NCBI RefSeq assembly: GCF_008033115.1
Contig: NZ_CP041203.1
Span: 1,798,001 to 1,862,000 of the forward strand
Source: Cellulomonas sp. Y8
GTDB lineage: Bacteria; Actinomycetota; Actinomycetes; Actinomycetales; Cellulomonadaceae
Direction: 5' to 3'
Length of the DNA: 64,000 nucleotides
Within the stretch, counting starts at the first letter, position 1. The number at the start of each line of letters is the position of its first letter. A program made the position numbers and the translations under genes. The notes under the pieces are model-generated. The model was not told where the DNA came from. It saw nothing but the letters and a program-made list of their open reading frames with translations, and ran no database searches. Of this stretch, positions 9,462 through 18,679 are shown in pieces.

Positions 9462-10436
9462 TCAGCCCTTGACGGAGCCCGCCAGGAGGCCGCGCACGAA
9501 GTACCGCTGCAGCGAGATGAACACGATGAGCGGGACCACCATCGAGATGAACGCCCCGGCGGTCAGCACGTGCCAGTCGCCGCCGCGGCTGCCCGCCATC
9601 TCCGCGACCGCCACGGTCAGCGGCCGGGAGTTCGGCGACGCGAACGTCAGGCCGACCAGCAGGTCGTTCCAGACCCAGAGGAACTGGAAGATGCCGAACG
9701 CCGCGATGGCCGGGACCAGCAGCGGCAGCAGCACCCGGAAGAAGATCTTCACGTGCCCCGCGCCGTCGACGCGTGCCGCCTCCACGAGGGACGACGGGAT
9801 GTCCTTCATGAAGTTGTGCAGCAGGAAGATCGCCAGCGGCAGGCCGAAGATCGAGTGCGACAGCCAGACCGTCCAGAACGACCCGGCGACGCCCGCGCTC
9901 ACGTAGTCGCGCAGCAGCGGCACGAGGGCCACCTGCAGCGGGACGATCTGCAGCGCGAACACCGCGACGAACAGGATGTTGCGACCCTTGAAGTCGATCC
10001 ACGCGAACGCGTACGCCGCGAGCAGGGCGATCGTGATCGGGATGATCACCGCGGGGATCGTGATGACGAACGAGTTGACGAAGTACGTCGCCAGGTCGGC
10101 CCCGGAGCCGAACAGCGCCTGGTCGTAGTTGTCGAGCGTGAACTCGGCCTCGCCGTTGAACAGTCCGCCGAACACCGTCCACCAGCCGGAGCGGCGGATG
10201 TCGAGCTCGGGCCGGAACGACGTGACCAGCAGGCCGACGGACGGGATCGTCCACAGGATCGCGATCACGATCGCGAGGAACGACGCCCAGGGCGACGACA
10301 GCTTGCCCTTGGTGGCGATGGCTCGTCTCTCGAGCCGCGAGAGCCGACGCTGGCGTCCCGGCTCGCCGCCGGCGTCGGCGGTCTCCTCGAACGCCTCCGC
10401 GAACGGCCCGGTCGGGGGGAGCGGGGTGGTGGTCAT
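9462..10436 (-). CDS. Sugar ABC importer 1, permease (MalG-type)
   Basis: 324-residue inner-membrane permease of the carbohydrate (CUT1) family with six hydrophobic segments. The ATPase-contact EAA loop is visible as SLVEAARVDGAGHVKIFFRV. The N-terminal 40 residues are hydrophilic. ATG 10436 has GGAGGAG seven to eight bases upstream and overlaps the preceding permease stop by four bases (ATGA), so the pair is coupled. It ends the importer-1 operon. Similarity is to alpha-glucoside type (AglG-like) permeases by general appearance only, so the substrate is inferred weakly. Confidence 0.92.
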   Translation of the reverse strand: MTTTPLPPTGPFAEAFEETADAGGEPGRQRRLSRLERRAIATKGKLSSPWASFLAIVIAILWTIPSVGLLVTSFRPELDIRRSGWWTVFGGLFNGEAEFTLDNYDQALFGSGADLATYFVNSFVITIPAVIIPITIALLAAYAFAWIDFKGRNILFVAVFALQIVPLQVALVPLLRDYVSAGVAGSFWTVWLSHSIFGLPLAIFLLHNFMKDIPSSLVEAARVDGAGHVKIFFRVLLPLLVPAIAAFGIFQFLWVWNDLLVGLTFASPNSRPLTVAVAEMAGSRGGDWHVLTAGAFISMVVPLIVFISLQRYFVRGLLAGSVKG

Positions 10437-11422
10437 CGGATCTCCTCCGACCTGCGCAGCTGCCGCACGTTGTAGATGACGATCGGCACGACCAGGATGA
10501 AGAGGATGACCGCGAGCGCCGAGCTCAGCCCCTGGTTGTTCTGCCGGAACGCCTGCGTGTAGAACTCGTTCGCGATCACCTGGGTGTCGAACTGCCCGCC
10601 GGTCATGGTCCGGACGATGTCGAACACCTTGAGCGTGCCGATGGCGATCGTCGTGAGGACGACCACCAGCGCCGGCCGGATCGACGGCACCGTGATGAAG
10701 CGGAACATCTTGACGCCGTGCAGGCCGTCCAGCCGGGCGGCCTCGACGATGTCGTCGGGGATCGCCTTGATGGCCGCGGACAGCACGGTCATCGCGAAAC
10801 CGGTCTGGATCCACACCATCACCACGATGAGGAACACGGTGTTCCACGGCGCGTTGATGAGGAACTGCTGCGGTTCCAGGCCGACCCAGACCAGCACCTG
10901 GTTGAGCAGGCCGGTCTGCTTCACGCCGGGCTGGTCCGGCTTGAACTCGTAGACGAACTTCCAGATGATCGACGCGCCGACCATCGAGATCGCCATCGGG
11001 ATGAACACCAGGGCCTTGGCGAGCTTCTCGAACCGCGTGCGGTCCACCAGCACGGCGTAGACCAGCCCGATCAGCGTCGACGCGATCGGCACCAGGATCA
11101 CCCAGATCGCGGTGTTGGTCAGCACGCTCTGGAACTGCCCGCCCGTGAGCACCCGGGTGTAGTTGTCCACGCCGATGAACTCGTTGCCCCGCTTGTCGAA
11201 GAACGAGTTCCACAGGGTCAGCACCGCGGGCCGCACGAGGCCCCACGCCAGCAGCAGCAGCGCGGGTCCCGCGAACGCCGCGGCGACGACCCACCGGGGG
11301 ACCCGCTTGGGCCGGTCCACCAGGAACAGGATCGCGCCCATGACGACCACGAACAGCGCGACCGCCAGGAACATCAGGGCGAACTTCTCGCCCACCGAGC
11401 TCGCGCTCGTCAACCAGCTCAT
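10433..11422 (-). CDS. Sugar ABC importer 1, permease (MalF-type)
   Basis: 329-residue permease with an extra N-terminal hydrophobic pair (FALMFLAVALFVVVMGAILF) before the core six segments. The EAA loop reads DIVEAARLDGLHGVKMFRFI. It pairs with the following permease to form the membrane channel of a CUT1 importer. The gene follows the binding-protein gene after a 104-base gap that contains a strong hairpin. No ATPase gene follows, so a shared MsiK-like ATPase is presumed to energise it. Confidence 0.92.
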   Translation of the reverse strand: MSWLTSASSVGEKFALMFLAVALFVVVMGAILFLVDRPKRVPRWVVAAAFAGPALLLLAWGLVRPAVLTLWNSFFDKRGNEFIGVDNYTRVLTGGQFQSVLTNTAIWVILVPIASTLIGLVYAVLVDRTRFEKLAKALVFIPMAISMVGASIIWKFVYEFKPDQPGVKQTGLLNQVLVWVGLEPQQFLINAPWNTVFLIVVMVWIQTGFAMTVLSAAIKAIPDDIVEAARLDGLHGVKMFRFITVPSIRPALVVVLTTIAIGTLKVFDIVRTMTGGQFDTQVIANEFYTQAFRQNNQGLSSALAVILFILVVPIVIYNVRQLRRSEEIR

Positions 11423-11442
11423 GTACGCCTCCGAACCGGACG

Positions 11443-11494
11443 GGCCCGCCCGGCGGGACGGGGGGTGGTGCCCCCGCGCCCCGCCGGGCGGGCC
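11443..11494 (-). terminator. Intercistronic hairpin between binding-protein and permease genes, importer 1
   Basis: Perfect 15-base stem: 11443-11457 pairs with 11480-11494, and the 22-base loop holds an inner GGGGG/CCCCC pair. It fills the gap between the binding-protein stop (11527) and the first permease start (11422). There is no U tract. Likely a partial terminator or mRNA-stabilising structure that raises the ratio of binding protein to permease. Confidence 0.7.
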
Positions 11495-11526
11495 GTCAGC
11501 CGATCAGTCGATCGAAGCCCGACCCG

Positions 11527-12921
11527 TCAGGATCCGGCGGGCCAGGAGTCCTCGACGGACTTCGCGGCGTCCTCCGTGGAGGTGCCGGTCAGCCAGTTGA
11601 CGATCGCGGTCCAGAAGGTGCCGGCGCCGACCTCGCCCGGCATCAGGTCGGACGCGTCGAACCGGATCACGGAGTTCGGGTCGGCGAGGATCTCGGCCGA
11701 CAGCTGGTCGAACTCGGTGGCCAGGTTCTCCGGGTCCAGGCCGTTGTTGGCGCTGACCCAGCCGCCCATCGGGGTGGTCTTGGCCTTGGTGTTGGCCCAG
11801 TCCGCGCTCGACAGGTAGGTCTGGAACGCCTGCACCTCGGGACGGTCGTCGAACGCCGCCACGAACTCGCCGCCGCCCAGGACCGGCTTGATGTCGGTCT
11901 GGTTGGTGGGCAGGTAGAACGCGTAGACGTCGCCGTCCGGCGCGACCTCGGTGCCCTCGGGCCACTGCGTCTGGTAGAAGTTCGCCGCACGGTGCAGCCA
12001 GCAGGTGCCGTCGAGGATCGGGAAGCCCGCGTCCGTCCACGGCGTGGTGGCGATCGAGTCGACGCCGCCCAGGCCGGCGTTCACGTACTCGTCGTTCTTG
12101 AGGATCTCGCCCGCGGTGTCCCAGGCCTCGATGATCTGGGGGTCGTTGAACGGGATCTCGTGCGTGTACCACTGGTCGTAGACCTCGGGACCGGCGGTGC
12201 GGAGCACGATGTCCTCGATGAAGTCGGTGCCCGGCCAGCCGGTGGCGTCACCGGACTCGACGCCCGCGCACCACGGCATGGCGCCGTCCTCGACGATCTG
12301 GTCGGACAGCGCGATCAGGTCGTCCCAGGTCTCCGGGACCTCGTAGCCGGCGTCCTCGAACATCGACGGCGAGTACCAGACGTACGACTTCACGTTGGAG
12401 CCCAGCGGGGCCGCGTAGAACGTCCCGTCGACCGTGCCGTACTCCTTCCACGACTCGCTGAAGAACTCGTCGACGTTCGCGACGGTGGCGTCGGGCGCCG
12501 GGACGATCGCGTCCGGGAAGTCCGTGACGATCGTGTTCAGCAGGCCGGGCTGCGGCAGGTAGGCGATGTCGGGGGCGTTGCCGGCCTGGATGCGGACGAG
12601 CAGCTGGGCCTCGAACTCGCGCGAGCCCTCGTACTCGACCGTGACGCCGGTGCACTCCTCGAACGGGTCGTAGGAGTCCTCCTGCGTCTGCTGCTCGGGC
12701 TCGACGATCGACGTGTAGACCGAGACGGTCGTGCCGTCCAGGTCGCCGAAGTCGTCGAACACGGAGCAGTCGATGTCGCTCGCGGCGCCGGTGTCGCCGC
12801 CGCCGCTGGTGCCCCCGTCACCGGAGTCGCCGGAGTCGCCGGAACAAGCCGTGAGCGCGAGCGCCAGCCCGAGCCCGCCGGCCACCGCGGCGCTCGCGCC
12901 GCGACGACGGATCCTCATCAT
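11527..12921 (-). CDS. Sugar ABC importer 1, extracellular binding lipoprotein
   Basis: 464-residue solute-binding protein. From ATG 12921 (GGTGGAGG upstream) the N-terminus is MMRIRRRG, a hydrophobic run and the lipobox LALTACSGD, so it is a lipid-anchored lipoprotein. A Gly/Ser/Asp-rich linker leads to a family 1 sugar-binding fold (TVSVYTSIVEPEQQ, VRIQAGNAPDIAYLPQPG, WYSPSMFEDAGYEVPETWDDL, GVGAGTFWTA-type end). An upstream in-frame ATG at 13017 would add a non-secretory extension across the operator, so it is rejected. A LacI-type operator is centred about 70 bases upstream. Confidence 0.92.
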   Translation of the reverse strand: MMRIRRRGASAAVAGGLGLALALTACSGDSGDSGDGGTSGGGDTGAASDIDCSVFDDFGDLDGTTVSVYTSIVEPEQQTQEDSYDPFEECTGVTVEYEGSREFEAQLLVRIQAGNAPDIAYLPQPGLLNTIVTDFPDAIVPAPDATVANVDEFFSESWKEYGTVDGTFYAAPLGSNVKSYVWYSPSMFEDAGYEVPETWDDLIALSDQIVEDGAMPWCAGVESGDATGWPGTDFIEDIVLRTAGPEVYDQWYTHEIPFNDPQIIEAWDTAGEILKNDEYVNAGLGGVDSIATTPWTDAGFPILDGTCWLHRAANFYQTQWPEGTEVAPDGDVYAFYLPTNQTDIKPVLGGGEFVAAFDDRPEVQAFQTYLSSADWANTKAKTTPMGGWVSANNGLDPENLATEFDQLSAEILADPNSVIRFDASDLMPGEVGAGTFWTAIVNWLTGTSTEDAAKSVEDSWPAGS

Positions 12922-12985
12922 GCGTCTGCCTCCACCTCGTCGTGGTTGCGGGCCGAGGCGGGTGCGCCTCGGTGCGTGGGTCATA

Positions 12986-12999
12986 TGCAAGCGTTTACA
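12986..12999. promoter_or_regulatory. LacI-family operator upstream of importer 1
   Basis: TGCAAGCGTTTACA matches every fixed position of the LacI/CcpA-type consensus TGNAANCGNTTNCA. It lies 65 bases upstream of the binding-protein start and 48 bases beyond the stop of the adjacent LacI gene, placing it in the operon promoter. Binding by that neighbour is inferred. Confidence 0.75.
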
Positions 13000-13046
13000 T
13001 GGCTGGCGCACAACCACCTGACGGGTTCCGACTTGTCACGATTTGG

Positions 13047-14093
13047 TCACGTGGACGCGCGGTCGGCCCGATTCCGGCTCGTCCCGGTTCGTCCCCATGG
13101 CCTCGCCGTCGACCCGCGCTCGACCAGCACCGTCGGGAACACGACCTCCTCCGGGACCGGCGCGCCGGTGATCATCTCCAGCAGCATCGACGCCGCGGTG
13201 ACCCCCTGCTCCTGCGCGTTCTGCACCATCGTGGTCAGCCCCAGGTGCTCCCCCATGTCGTGCCCGTCGACCCCGACGACCGACACGTCCTCGGGCACCC
13301 GCAGGCCGCGGTCCCGCAGCGCCAGCAGCGCGCCCATCGCCATCTCGTCCGACGCCGCGAACACCGCCGTCACGTCGGGGCGCCGGTCCAGCAGCGCGTG
13401 CATCGACGCGCGGCCGCCCCGGACGTCGAAGTGCCCGTGCACCTCGAGACCCTCGGTCGCCAGCCCTCGCGCGGCCAGCTCGGCGCGCCAGCCCTCGGCC
13501 CGGCGCACGGCCGGCGACCACGGCAGGGTGTCGTCCGGCTCCCCCGACAGATGCGCGATCACCGTGTGGCCGAGGTCCGCCAGGTGCGCGGCCGCGCGGC
13601 GCGCGGTGCCGACGTCGTCCAGGCCGACGGTCACGTGGCCCGGCGCGCCCGCGCCGACGAACACCAGCGGGTAGCCGAGCTCGTCGAGCAGCGCGACCTC
13701 CTCCGCCTCGAGCGGGAGCCCCACGACGAGGACGCCGTCGACGCGGCGGCGCAGGACGTCCGGGTCCAGCCGCAGCCGCCGGACCTCCCGGGACACCTCG
13801 AACGTGTAGAGCAGCGCGTCGAAGTCCTCGACCCGCAGCGCCCGCTCCGCGCCCTCGATGACGTTGGCGAAGAACCAGTGCGCGACCCACGGCGTGATGA
13901 GGCCGATCGTCCGCGTCCGCCCGGAGGCGAGCGACGAGGCGGACGGCGACGGCACGTACCCCAGCTCGTCGGCGGCCCGGCGCACCCGCTCGCGCGTGGC
14001 CGCGGTGACGTTCGGCAGGCCGCGCAGCGCGCGCGACACGGTCGCGGTGGACACCCCGGCAGCCCGGGCCACGTCGACGATGCCGTGCGCCAT
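13047..14093 (-). CDS. LacI-family regulator of importer 1
   Basis: 348-residue repressor: helix-turn-helix with hinge at residues 5-60 (IVDVARAAGVSTATVSRAL), then a periplasmic-binding-like sensor domain (TIGLITPWVAHWFFANVIEG, VFAASDEMAMGALLALRDRG, VVGVDGHDMGEHLGLTT). It lies directly upstream of importer 1 in the same direction and is the natural candidate for the operator at 12986. On the reverse strand CACAAT (14101-14106) sits seven bases before the ATG, suggesting leaderless transcription. The effector sugar is not known. Confidence 0.93.
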   Translation of the reverse strand: MAHGIVDVARAAGVSTATVSRALRGLPNVTAATRERVRRAADELGYVPSPSASSLASGRTRTIGLITPWVAHWFFANVIEGAERALRVEDFDALLYTFEVSREVRRLRLDPDVLRRRVDGVLVVGLPLEAEEVALLDELGYPLVFVGAGAPGHVTVGLDDVGTARRAAAHLADLGHTVIAHLSGEPDDTLPWSPAVRRAEGWRAELAARGLATEGLEVHGHFDVRGGRASMHALLDRRPDVTAVFAASDEMAMGALLALRDRGLRVPEDVSVVGVDGHDMGEHLGLTTMVQNAQEQGVTAASMLLEMITGAPVPEEVVFPTVLVERGSTARPWGRTGTSRNRADRAST

Positions 14094-14153
14094 GGCGGGG
14101 ATTGTGCTCCGCCGCGCAGGCCCCGGTCCACCCTGTCGGGTGACCGGTTGCCG

Positions 14154-14167
14154 TGGGAGCGCTACCG
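14154..14167. promoter_or_regulatory. CebR-box-like operator upstream of LacI gene
   Basis: TGGGAGCGCTACCG matches 12 of 14 bases of the CebR box (TGGGAGCGCTCCCA) known from actinobacterial cellobiose regulators. It lies 61 bases upstream of the LacI gene start. It could serve autoregulation or cross-control by a CebR homologue elsewhere. The two mismatches make this tentative. Confidence 0.45.
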
Positions 14168-14181
14168 CCTTCCCGCCCGCC

Positions 14182-15003
14182 TCAGGCCGGCGCGTGCCCG
14201 ACGGTCCGCAGCACGGCGACCACGCCGTCGTCCTCGACCGTGCCCGTGACCTCGTCGGCCGCGAGCCGCACGAACTCGGGCGCGTGCCCCATCGCGACGC
14301 CGCGCGCGGCCCAGCGGAGCATCTCGACGTCGTTGCCGCCGTCGCCGACCGCGACGGTCGCGAACGGCTCGACGCCCAGGTCGCGGCGCAGCTCCTCCAG
14401 GGCGCTCGCCTTGGAGACGCCGCCGGGGGTCAGGTCGAGCCACGCGCTCCAGCCGACCGCGTAGGACACCTGGTGCAGGCCGACGCGCTCGACGAGCTCG
14501 CGGAACTCCTCGGGGGTGCTGCCCGGGTCCCGCACGACGACGCGGGTGGCGGGCTGCGCGACGAGCTCGTCGAACGGCAGCACCGTCTGGTCGCCGGTGA
14601 GCTCGTGGTCCGGGAACGGCCGGGACACCCGGAAGCCGTGGCCCAGGTCCTCGACGGCGAACAGCGCGTCGGGCAGCTCGGCCTGCAGCACGCGGAGCGC
14701 GGGCTCGGGGTCGAAGGTGGTGGTGCTCGTGACCTCGTAGCCCTGCGGCGCCCCCGGGTCGAGGCGCGCGGTCACGGCGCCGTTCGAGCACACGACCCAG
14801 CCGGTCGTGATCCCGAGGTCGGTGGCCACCGGCACCGCGCTGCGCACGCCGCGGCCGGTCGCGAGGACGACGTGGGCGCCCGCGTCGCGGACCGCGGCCA
14901 CGGCCTCGCGCACGGCGGGCGACACCGCGCCGTCGTAGGACAGCAGCGTGCCGTCGACGTCGAGGGCGACGAGGGTGCCGGCCGCCGTGCGCGGGTGCGT
15001 CAT
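14182..15003 (-). CDS. HAD-superfamily Cof-type phosphatase
   Basis: 273-residue HAD hydrolase of the IIB (Cof/sugar phosphatase) group. Motif I is [10 protein letters not shown] with both aspartates, motif II lies in [11 protein letters not shown], the motif III lysine in SKASALEEL, and motif IV in [13 protein letters not shown]. Substrates in this group are small phosphorylated metabolites, not predictable here. The ATG at 15003 overlaps the serS stop by four bases, so it is coupled to serS, a pairing often seen in actinobacteria. Confidence 0.9.
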   Translation of the reverse strand: MTHPRTAAGTLVALDVDGTLLSYDGAVSPAVREAVAAVRDAGAHVVLATGRGVRSAVPVATDLGITTGWVVCSNGAVTARLDPGAPQGYEVTSTTTFDPEPALRVLQAELPDALFAVEDLGHGFRVSRPFPDHELTGDQTVLPFDELVAQPATRVVVRDPGSTPEEFRELVERVGLHQVSYAVGWSAWLDLTPGGVSKASALEELRRDLGVEPFATVAVGDGGNDVEMLRWAARGVAMGHAPEFVRLAADEVTGTVEDDGVVAVLRTVGHAPA

Positions 15004-16295
15004 CGGGATCCGCCTCCCACGGGCTCCAGCACCTCGAGGCCGCCGAGGTACGGCCGCAGGCCCTCCGGGACCCGCACCGAGCCGTCGGCCTGCTGGTGGT
15101 TCTCGAGGATCGCGACGATCCACCGGGTGGTCGCGAGCGTCCCGTTCAGCGTCGCGACCGGCCGGACCTCGCCGTCGGCGGTGCGCTCGCGCACCCCGAG
15201 CCGGCGGGCCTGGAACGTCGTGCAGTTGGAGGTCGAGGTGAGCTCCAGGAACCGCTCCTGGCTGGGCAGCCACGCCTCGCAGTCGAACTTGCGGGCCGCG
15301 CTCGACCCGAGGTCGCCCGCGGCGGTGTCGATGACCCGGTAGGGCAGCTCGACGAGGCGGAGCATCTGCTCCTCCCAGCCGAGGATCCGGCGGTGCTCGT
15401 CCGCGGCGTCCTCGACGGTCGTGTAGGAGAAGGCCTCGACCTTGTGGAACTGGTGCACCCGGATGATGCCGCGGGTGTCCTTGCCGTAGGACCCCGCCTC
15501 GCGCCGGTAGCAGGCCGACCAGCCGGCGTACCGCAGCGGGCCGCCCGACAGGTCGAGGATCTCGCCCGAGTGGTAGCCGGCGAGCGCGACCTCGGAGGTG
15601 CCGACCAGGTACAGGTCGTCGGCCTCCAGGCGGTAGATCTCGTCCGCGTGCGCGCCGAGGAACCCGGTGCCGGCCATGACCTCGGGCTTGACCAGCGTCG
15701 GCGTGATGACCGGCGTGAAGCCCGACCTCAGCGCCAGGTCGACCGCCGCGTTCAGCAGGGCGAGCTCCAGGCGGGCGCCGATGCCGGTCAGGTAGTAGAA
15801 CCGGGCGCCGGACACCTTCGCGCCGCGCTCGGTGTCGATGGCGCGGAGGCCCTCGCCGAGCTCCAGGTGGTCGCGGACGGCGAACTCGGCGCCGTACTCC
15901 GCGGCGAAGTCGCGGGGCGTGCCCTCGTGCCGCAGGACCACGTAGTCGTCCTCGCCGCCGGCGGGGACGCCCTCCTCGACGACGTTCCCGATCCGCCGGG
16001 CCAGCTCGGTCGCCAGCTCGTCCGCGGCGTCGGCGTCGGCCTGCAGCGCCTTGACCTGCTCCGCGAGCTGCTTCGCGTGCGCGAGCAGGGACTGCTTCTC
16101 CTCGCCCTGCGCGGAGGCGACCTTCTTGCCGAGCGCCTTCTGCTCCGCGCGCAGGCTCTCGAAGTCGGTGAGCGCGGCGCGCCGCCGGGCGTCCGCGTCG
16201 AGCACCTGGTCCACCAGGGCCGGGTCGTCGCCGCGGGCCACCTGGCTCGCGCGCACGACGTCCGGGTCCTGGCGCAGCAGCTTGAGATCGATCAC
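15000..16295 (-). CDS. serS: Seryl-tRNA synthetase
   Basis: 431-residue class II synthetase charging tRNA-Ser in the cytoplasm. It shows the N-terminal coiled-coil arm (about residues 30-105, [20 protein letters not shown]), the TSE serine/ATP motif ([12 protein letters not shown]), motif 2 ([20 protein letters not shown]) and motif 3 ([19 protein letters not shown]). Start is GTG 16295; on the reverse strand TAGGCT (16303-16308) is seven bases upstream, so the mRNA is probably leaderless. It is followed by the HAD gene and divergent from the lipid-kinase-like gene. Confidence 0.97.
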   Translation of the reverse strand: MIDLKLLRQDPDVVRASQVARGDDPALVDQVLDADARRRAALTDFESLRAEQKALGKKVASAQGEEKQSLLAHAKQLAEQVKALQADADAADELATELARRIGNVVEEGVPAGGEDDYVVLRHEGTPRDFAAEYGAEFAVRDHLELGEGLRAIDTERGAKVSGARFYYLTGIGARLELALLNAAVDLALRSGFTPVITPTLVKPEVMAGTGFLGAHADEIYRLEADDLYLVGTSEVALAGYHSGEILDLSGGPLRYAGWSACYRREAGSYGKDTRGIIRVHQFHKVEAFSYTTVEDAADEHRRILGWEEQMLRLVELPYRVIDTAAGDLGSSAARKFDCEAWLPSQERFLELTSTSNCTTFQARRLGVRERTADGEVRPVATLNGTLATTRWIVAILENHQQADGSVRVPEGLRPYLGGLEVLEPVGGGSR

Positions 16296-16378
16296 GCTCC
16301 CGAGCCTACCGACCGCCGCCGCGGTGCCGCGCCGCGAACCGGAGGCGGCGGCCCAACCCCGGCGCGTAGATTCCTCGC

Positions 16379-17556
16379 ATGACCTGGGAGGGATGGCTGG
16401 CCGTCGCCGCCGCCGCGCTGTCCGTCGCCGCTCTCGTCGTCGCCGTGGTCGCGTGGCGCGCGACCGCCGCCGAGCGCCGCGCCCGCCGCGCCGCCGGGAT
16501 CCTCGGGACGGCGGCGGGCCACCACGCCTCCGTCACCACCCCCGCGCAGCCGGAGCCGCACCGCCCGCTGGTCGCGTTCGTGGCCAACCCGTCGAAGCCC
16601 GACGTCCCCGACCTGCGGGCGACCGTCCGCCGCGCGTGCGCCGAGCAGTACCTCCCCGAGCCGCTGTGGCTCGAGACCACCCTGGAGGACCCGGGCATCG
16701 GGCAGACGAAGGACGCCGTCGCGCGCGGCGCGGACATCGTCGTGGCGCTGGGCGGCGACGGCACGGTGCGCGCCGTGGCCGAGGCGCTGGTCGGCACCGG
16801 CGTCCCGATGGGCCTGGTGCCGGTCGGCACGGGGAACCTGCTCGCGCGGAACCTCGACATCCCGATCGGCGACCCGCTGGCCGCGCTGCAGATCGCGCTC
16901 GACGGCACCGACCGCACGATCGACGTCGGCTGGCTCAAGGTGCTGAAGTACGAGTCCGGCGTCGACGACGACGTCGCGGAGGCGGCCGACGACCTGCCCG
17001 CGGACACCGACGTCCCCGCGCGACCACATCTTCCTGGTGATCGCCGGGGTCGGCTTCGACGCGGCGATGGTCGCCGACGCGGACGACGAGCTCAAGGCGC
17101 GGGTCGGCTGGGTCGCCTACTTCGTCGCCGGCATCAAGCACCTGCACGGCCGCCGGCTGCGGACCACGGTCCGGCTGGACGACGCGCCGGGCGAGCCCGC
17201 CCGCGCGGGTGCGCAGCCTGCTCATCGGCAACTGCGGCCGGCTGCCCGGCGGGATCACGCTGCTGCCGGACGCGGTGCTGGACGACGGCTGGCTCGACGT
17301 GGCGGCGATCGACACCCGCGGCGGCGTCGCGGGCTGGGCGCAGCTGTTCGGCGAGGTGGTGCTGCAGGGCGTCGGCGTCCGCAGCCAGCTGCCCGCGAAG
17401 ATCGGCCGGATCGACCACGCCCGCGCCCGCGAGGTGCACGTCGAGGTGTCCGGCGGCGAGTACGTGCAGGTGGACGGCGACGTGATCGGCCAGGTCACCG
17501 AGCTGTCGGCGCGGGTCGAGCCGGGCGCGCTGGTCGTCCGGGTCGCGACGGCCTGA
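16379..17556 (+). pseudogene. Diacylglycerol kinase-family lipid kinase, two frame breaks
   Basis: DAGK-catalytic-domain protein with an N-terminal membrane anchor (residues about 5-27). The ATP-binding signature is clear: VALGGDGTVRAVAEAL and GLVPVGTGNLLARNLDIP. The reading continues in a second frame from about 17016 (HIFLVIAGVGFDAAMV) and a third from about 17208 (RSLLIGNCGRLPGGITLLPDA, VQVDGD). Each join needs one fewer base, in CCCC 17014-17017 and GGG 17207-17209. Repaired length is about 391 residues, normal for the family. TAGATT at 16367-16372 is six bases before the ATG, a leaderless arrangement. Members phosphorylate diacylglycerol or related lipids. Confidence 0.85.
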
Positions 17557-17572
17557 CGGCGGCCCGCGCGGC

Positions 17573-18535
17573 TCAGACCGACACGCCCCCGCGCACCGAG
17601 CGCAGCCAGTCGCGGGCCGTGCGGAAGTCGGCGTCCGCCGTGCCGATGTGCACGTCCGCGGCCCGCCGGTCGGCCCGCGGGTAGGAGCCCAGGTAGCGCA
17701 CGTGCGGGCAGACCCGGTGCAGGCCCATGAACGCCTCGCCCATCCGCTCCTCGGAGATGTGCCCCTCGGCGTCCATCGAGAACGAGTACCGCCCGAGCGA
17801 GTCGCCGATCGGCCGGGACTCGATCCGGGACAGGTTCACGCCGCGGGCCGCGAACTGCTCGAGCATCGTCAGCAGCGCGCCGGCCTCGTTGCTGGGCAGG
17901 TGCACGACCAGGGTGGTCTTGTCGGCGCCCGTGGGCGGCGGGACCTCCCCCGGGCGGCCGACGACGACGAACCGGGTGACGGCGTTCGGGTTGTCCGCGA
18001 CGCCCTCGGCGAGCACCTGGCCCTCGAGGCCGTAGTGCGCGGGCGCGGCGGGCGGCACGAGCGCGGCGTCGAAGCCCAGCGCGCCGCCGTCCGCCCCGGC
18101 GCCGGCCTCGGCCAGCAGCGCGGCGGGCGCCGTGTTGGACGTCGCGGGCAGGTGCACGGCGCGCGGCGCGTGCTCCCCGAGCCAGCGGCGGCACTGCACC
18201 CAGGCGTGCGGGTGGGCGGCCACCCGGCGGACCTCCGCGAGCGCCACCCCCGGCCGCCCGACCAGCGTGAAGCCGACGGGCACGAGCACCTCGCGCTGCA
18301 GCACCAGCGGGTCCCCCACCGCGAGCGCGTCGAGCGTGGCGGTGACGCCGCCCTCGATGGTGCTCTCGATCGCGACCACGGCGTGGTCGGCCTCGCCGGA
18401 CCGGACCGCCTCGATCGCGCTGACCACGTCGGTCTGCGGGAGGTACTCCGCCTCCTCGGGGCCGGCGACCTGGCGCAGGGCCACCTCGGTGAACGTGCCC
18501 GCGGGGCCGAGGTAGGCGTAGCGCGGACGCGGCAT
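17573..18535 (-). CDS. pheA: Prephenate dehydratase
   Basis: 320-residue monofunctional prephenate dehydratase converting prephenate to phenylpyruvate in phenylalanine synthesis. The catalytic domain (RYAYLGPAGTFTEVALRQ, VAIESTIEGGV, NAVTRFVVV with the TRF motif) is followed by an ACT regulatory domain from about residue 200 (TTLVVHLPSNEAGALLTMLE, NLSRIESRPI) that in the family binds phenylalanine. No chorismate mutase domain is present. AGGAGG lies just upstream of ATG 18535. It is divergent from the membrane-protein gene and convergent with the lipid-kinase-like gene. Confidence 0.96.
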   Translation of the reverse strand: MPRPRYAYLGPAGTFTEVALRQVAGPEEAEYLPQTDVVSAIEAVRSGEADHAVVAIESTIEGGVTATLDALAVGDPLVLQREVLVPVGFTLVGRPGVALAEVRRVAAHPHAWVQCRRWLGEHAPRAVHLPATSNTAPAALLAEAGAGADGGALGFDAALVPPAAPAHYGLEGQVLAEGVADNPNAVTRFVVVGRPGEVPPPTGADKTTLVVHLPSNEAGALLTMLEQFAARGVNLSRIESRPIGDSLGRYSFSMDAEGHISEERMGEAFMGLHRVCPHVRYLGSYPRADRRAADVHIGTADADFRTARDWLRSVRGGVSV

Positions 18536-18679
18536 CGTGGACCTCCTGGGGACGGCCGTCGCGCGGGCGCGCGACGGGTGTGGCCGGGGCGTGCGCGGGC
18601 TGTGCGGCGCGGGTGGACGTGCCGCGGGGAGTCGCTCGCCGCGACGCCACCGACAGTAGTGCGCCCGTACCCTGGGCCG

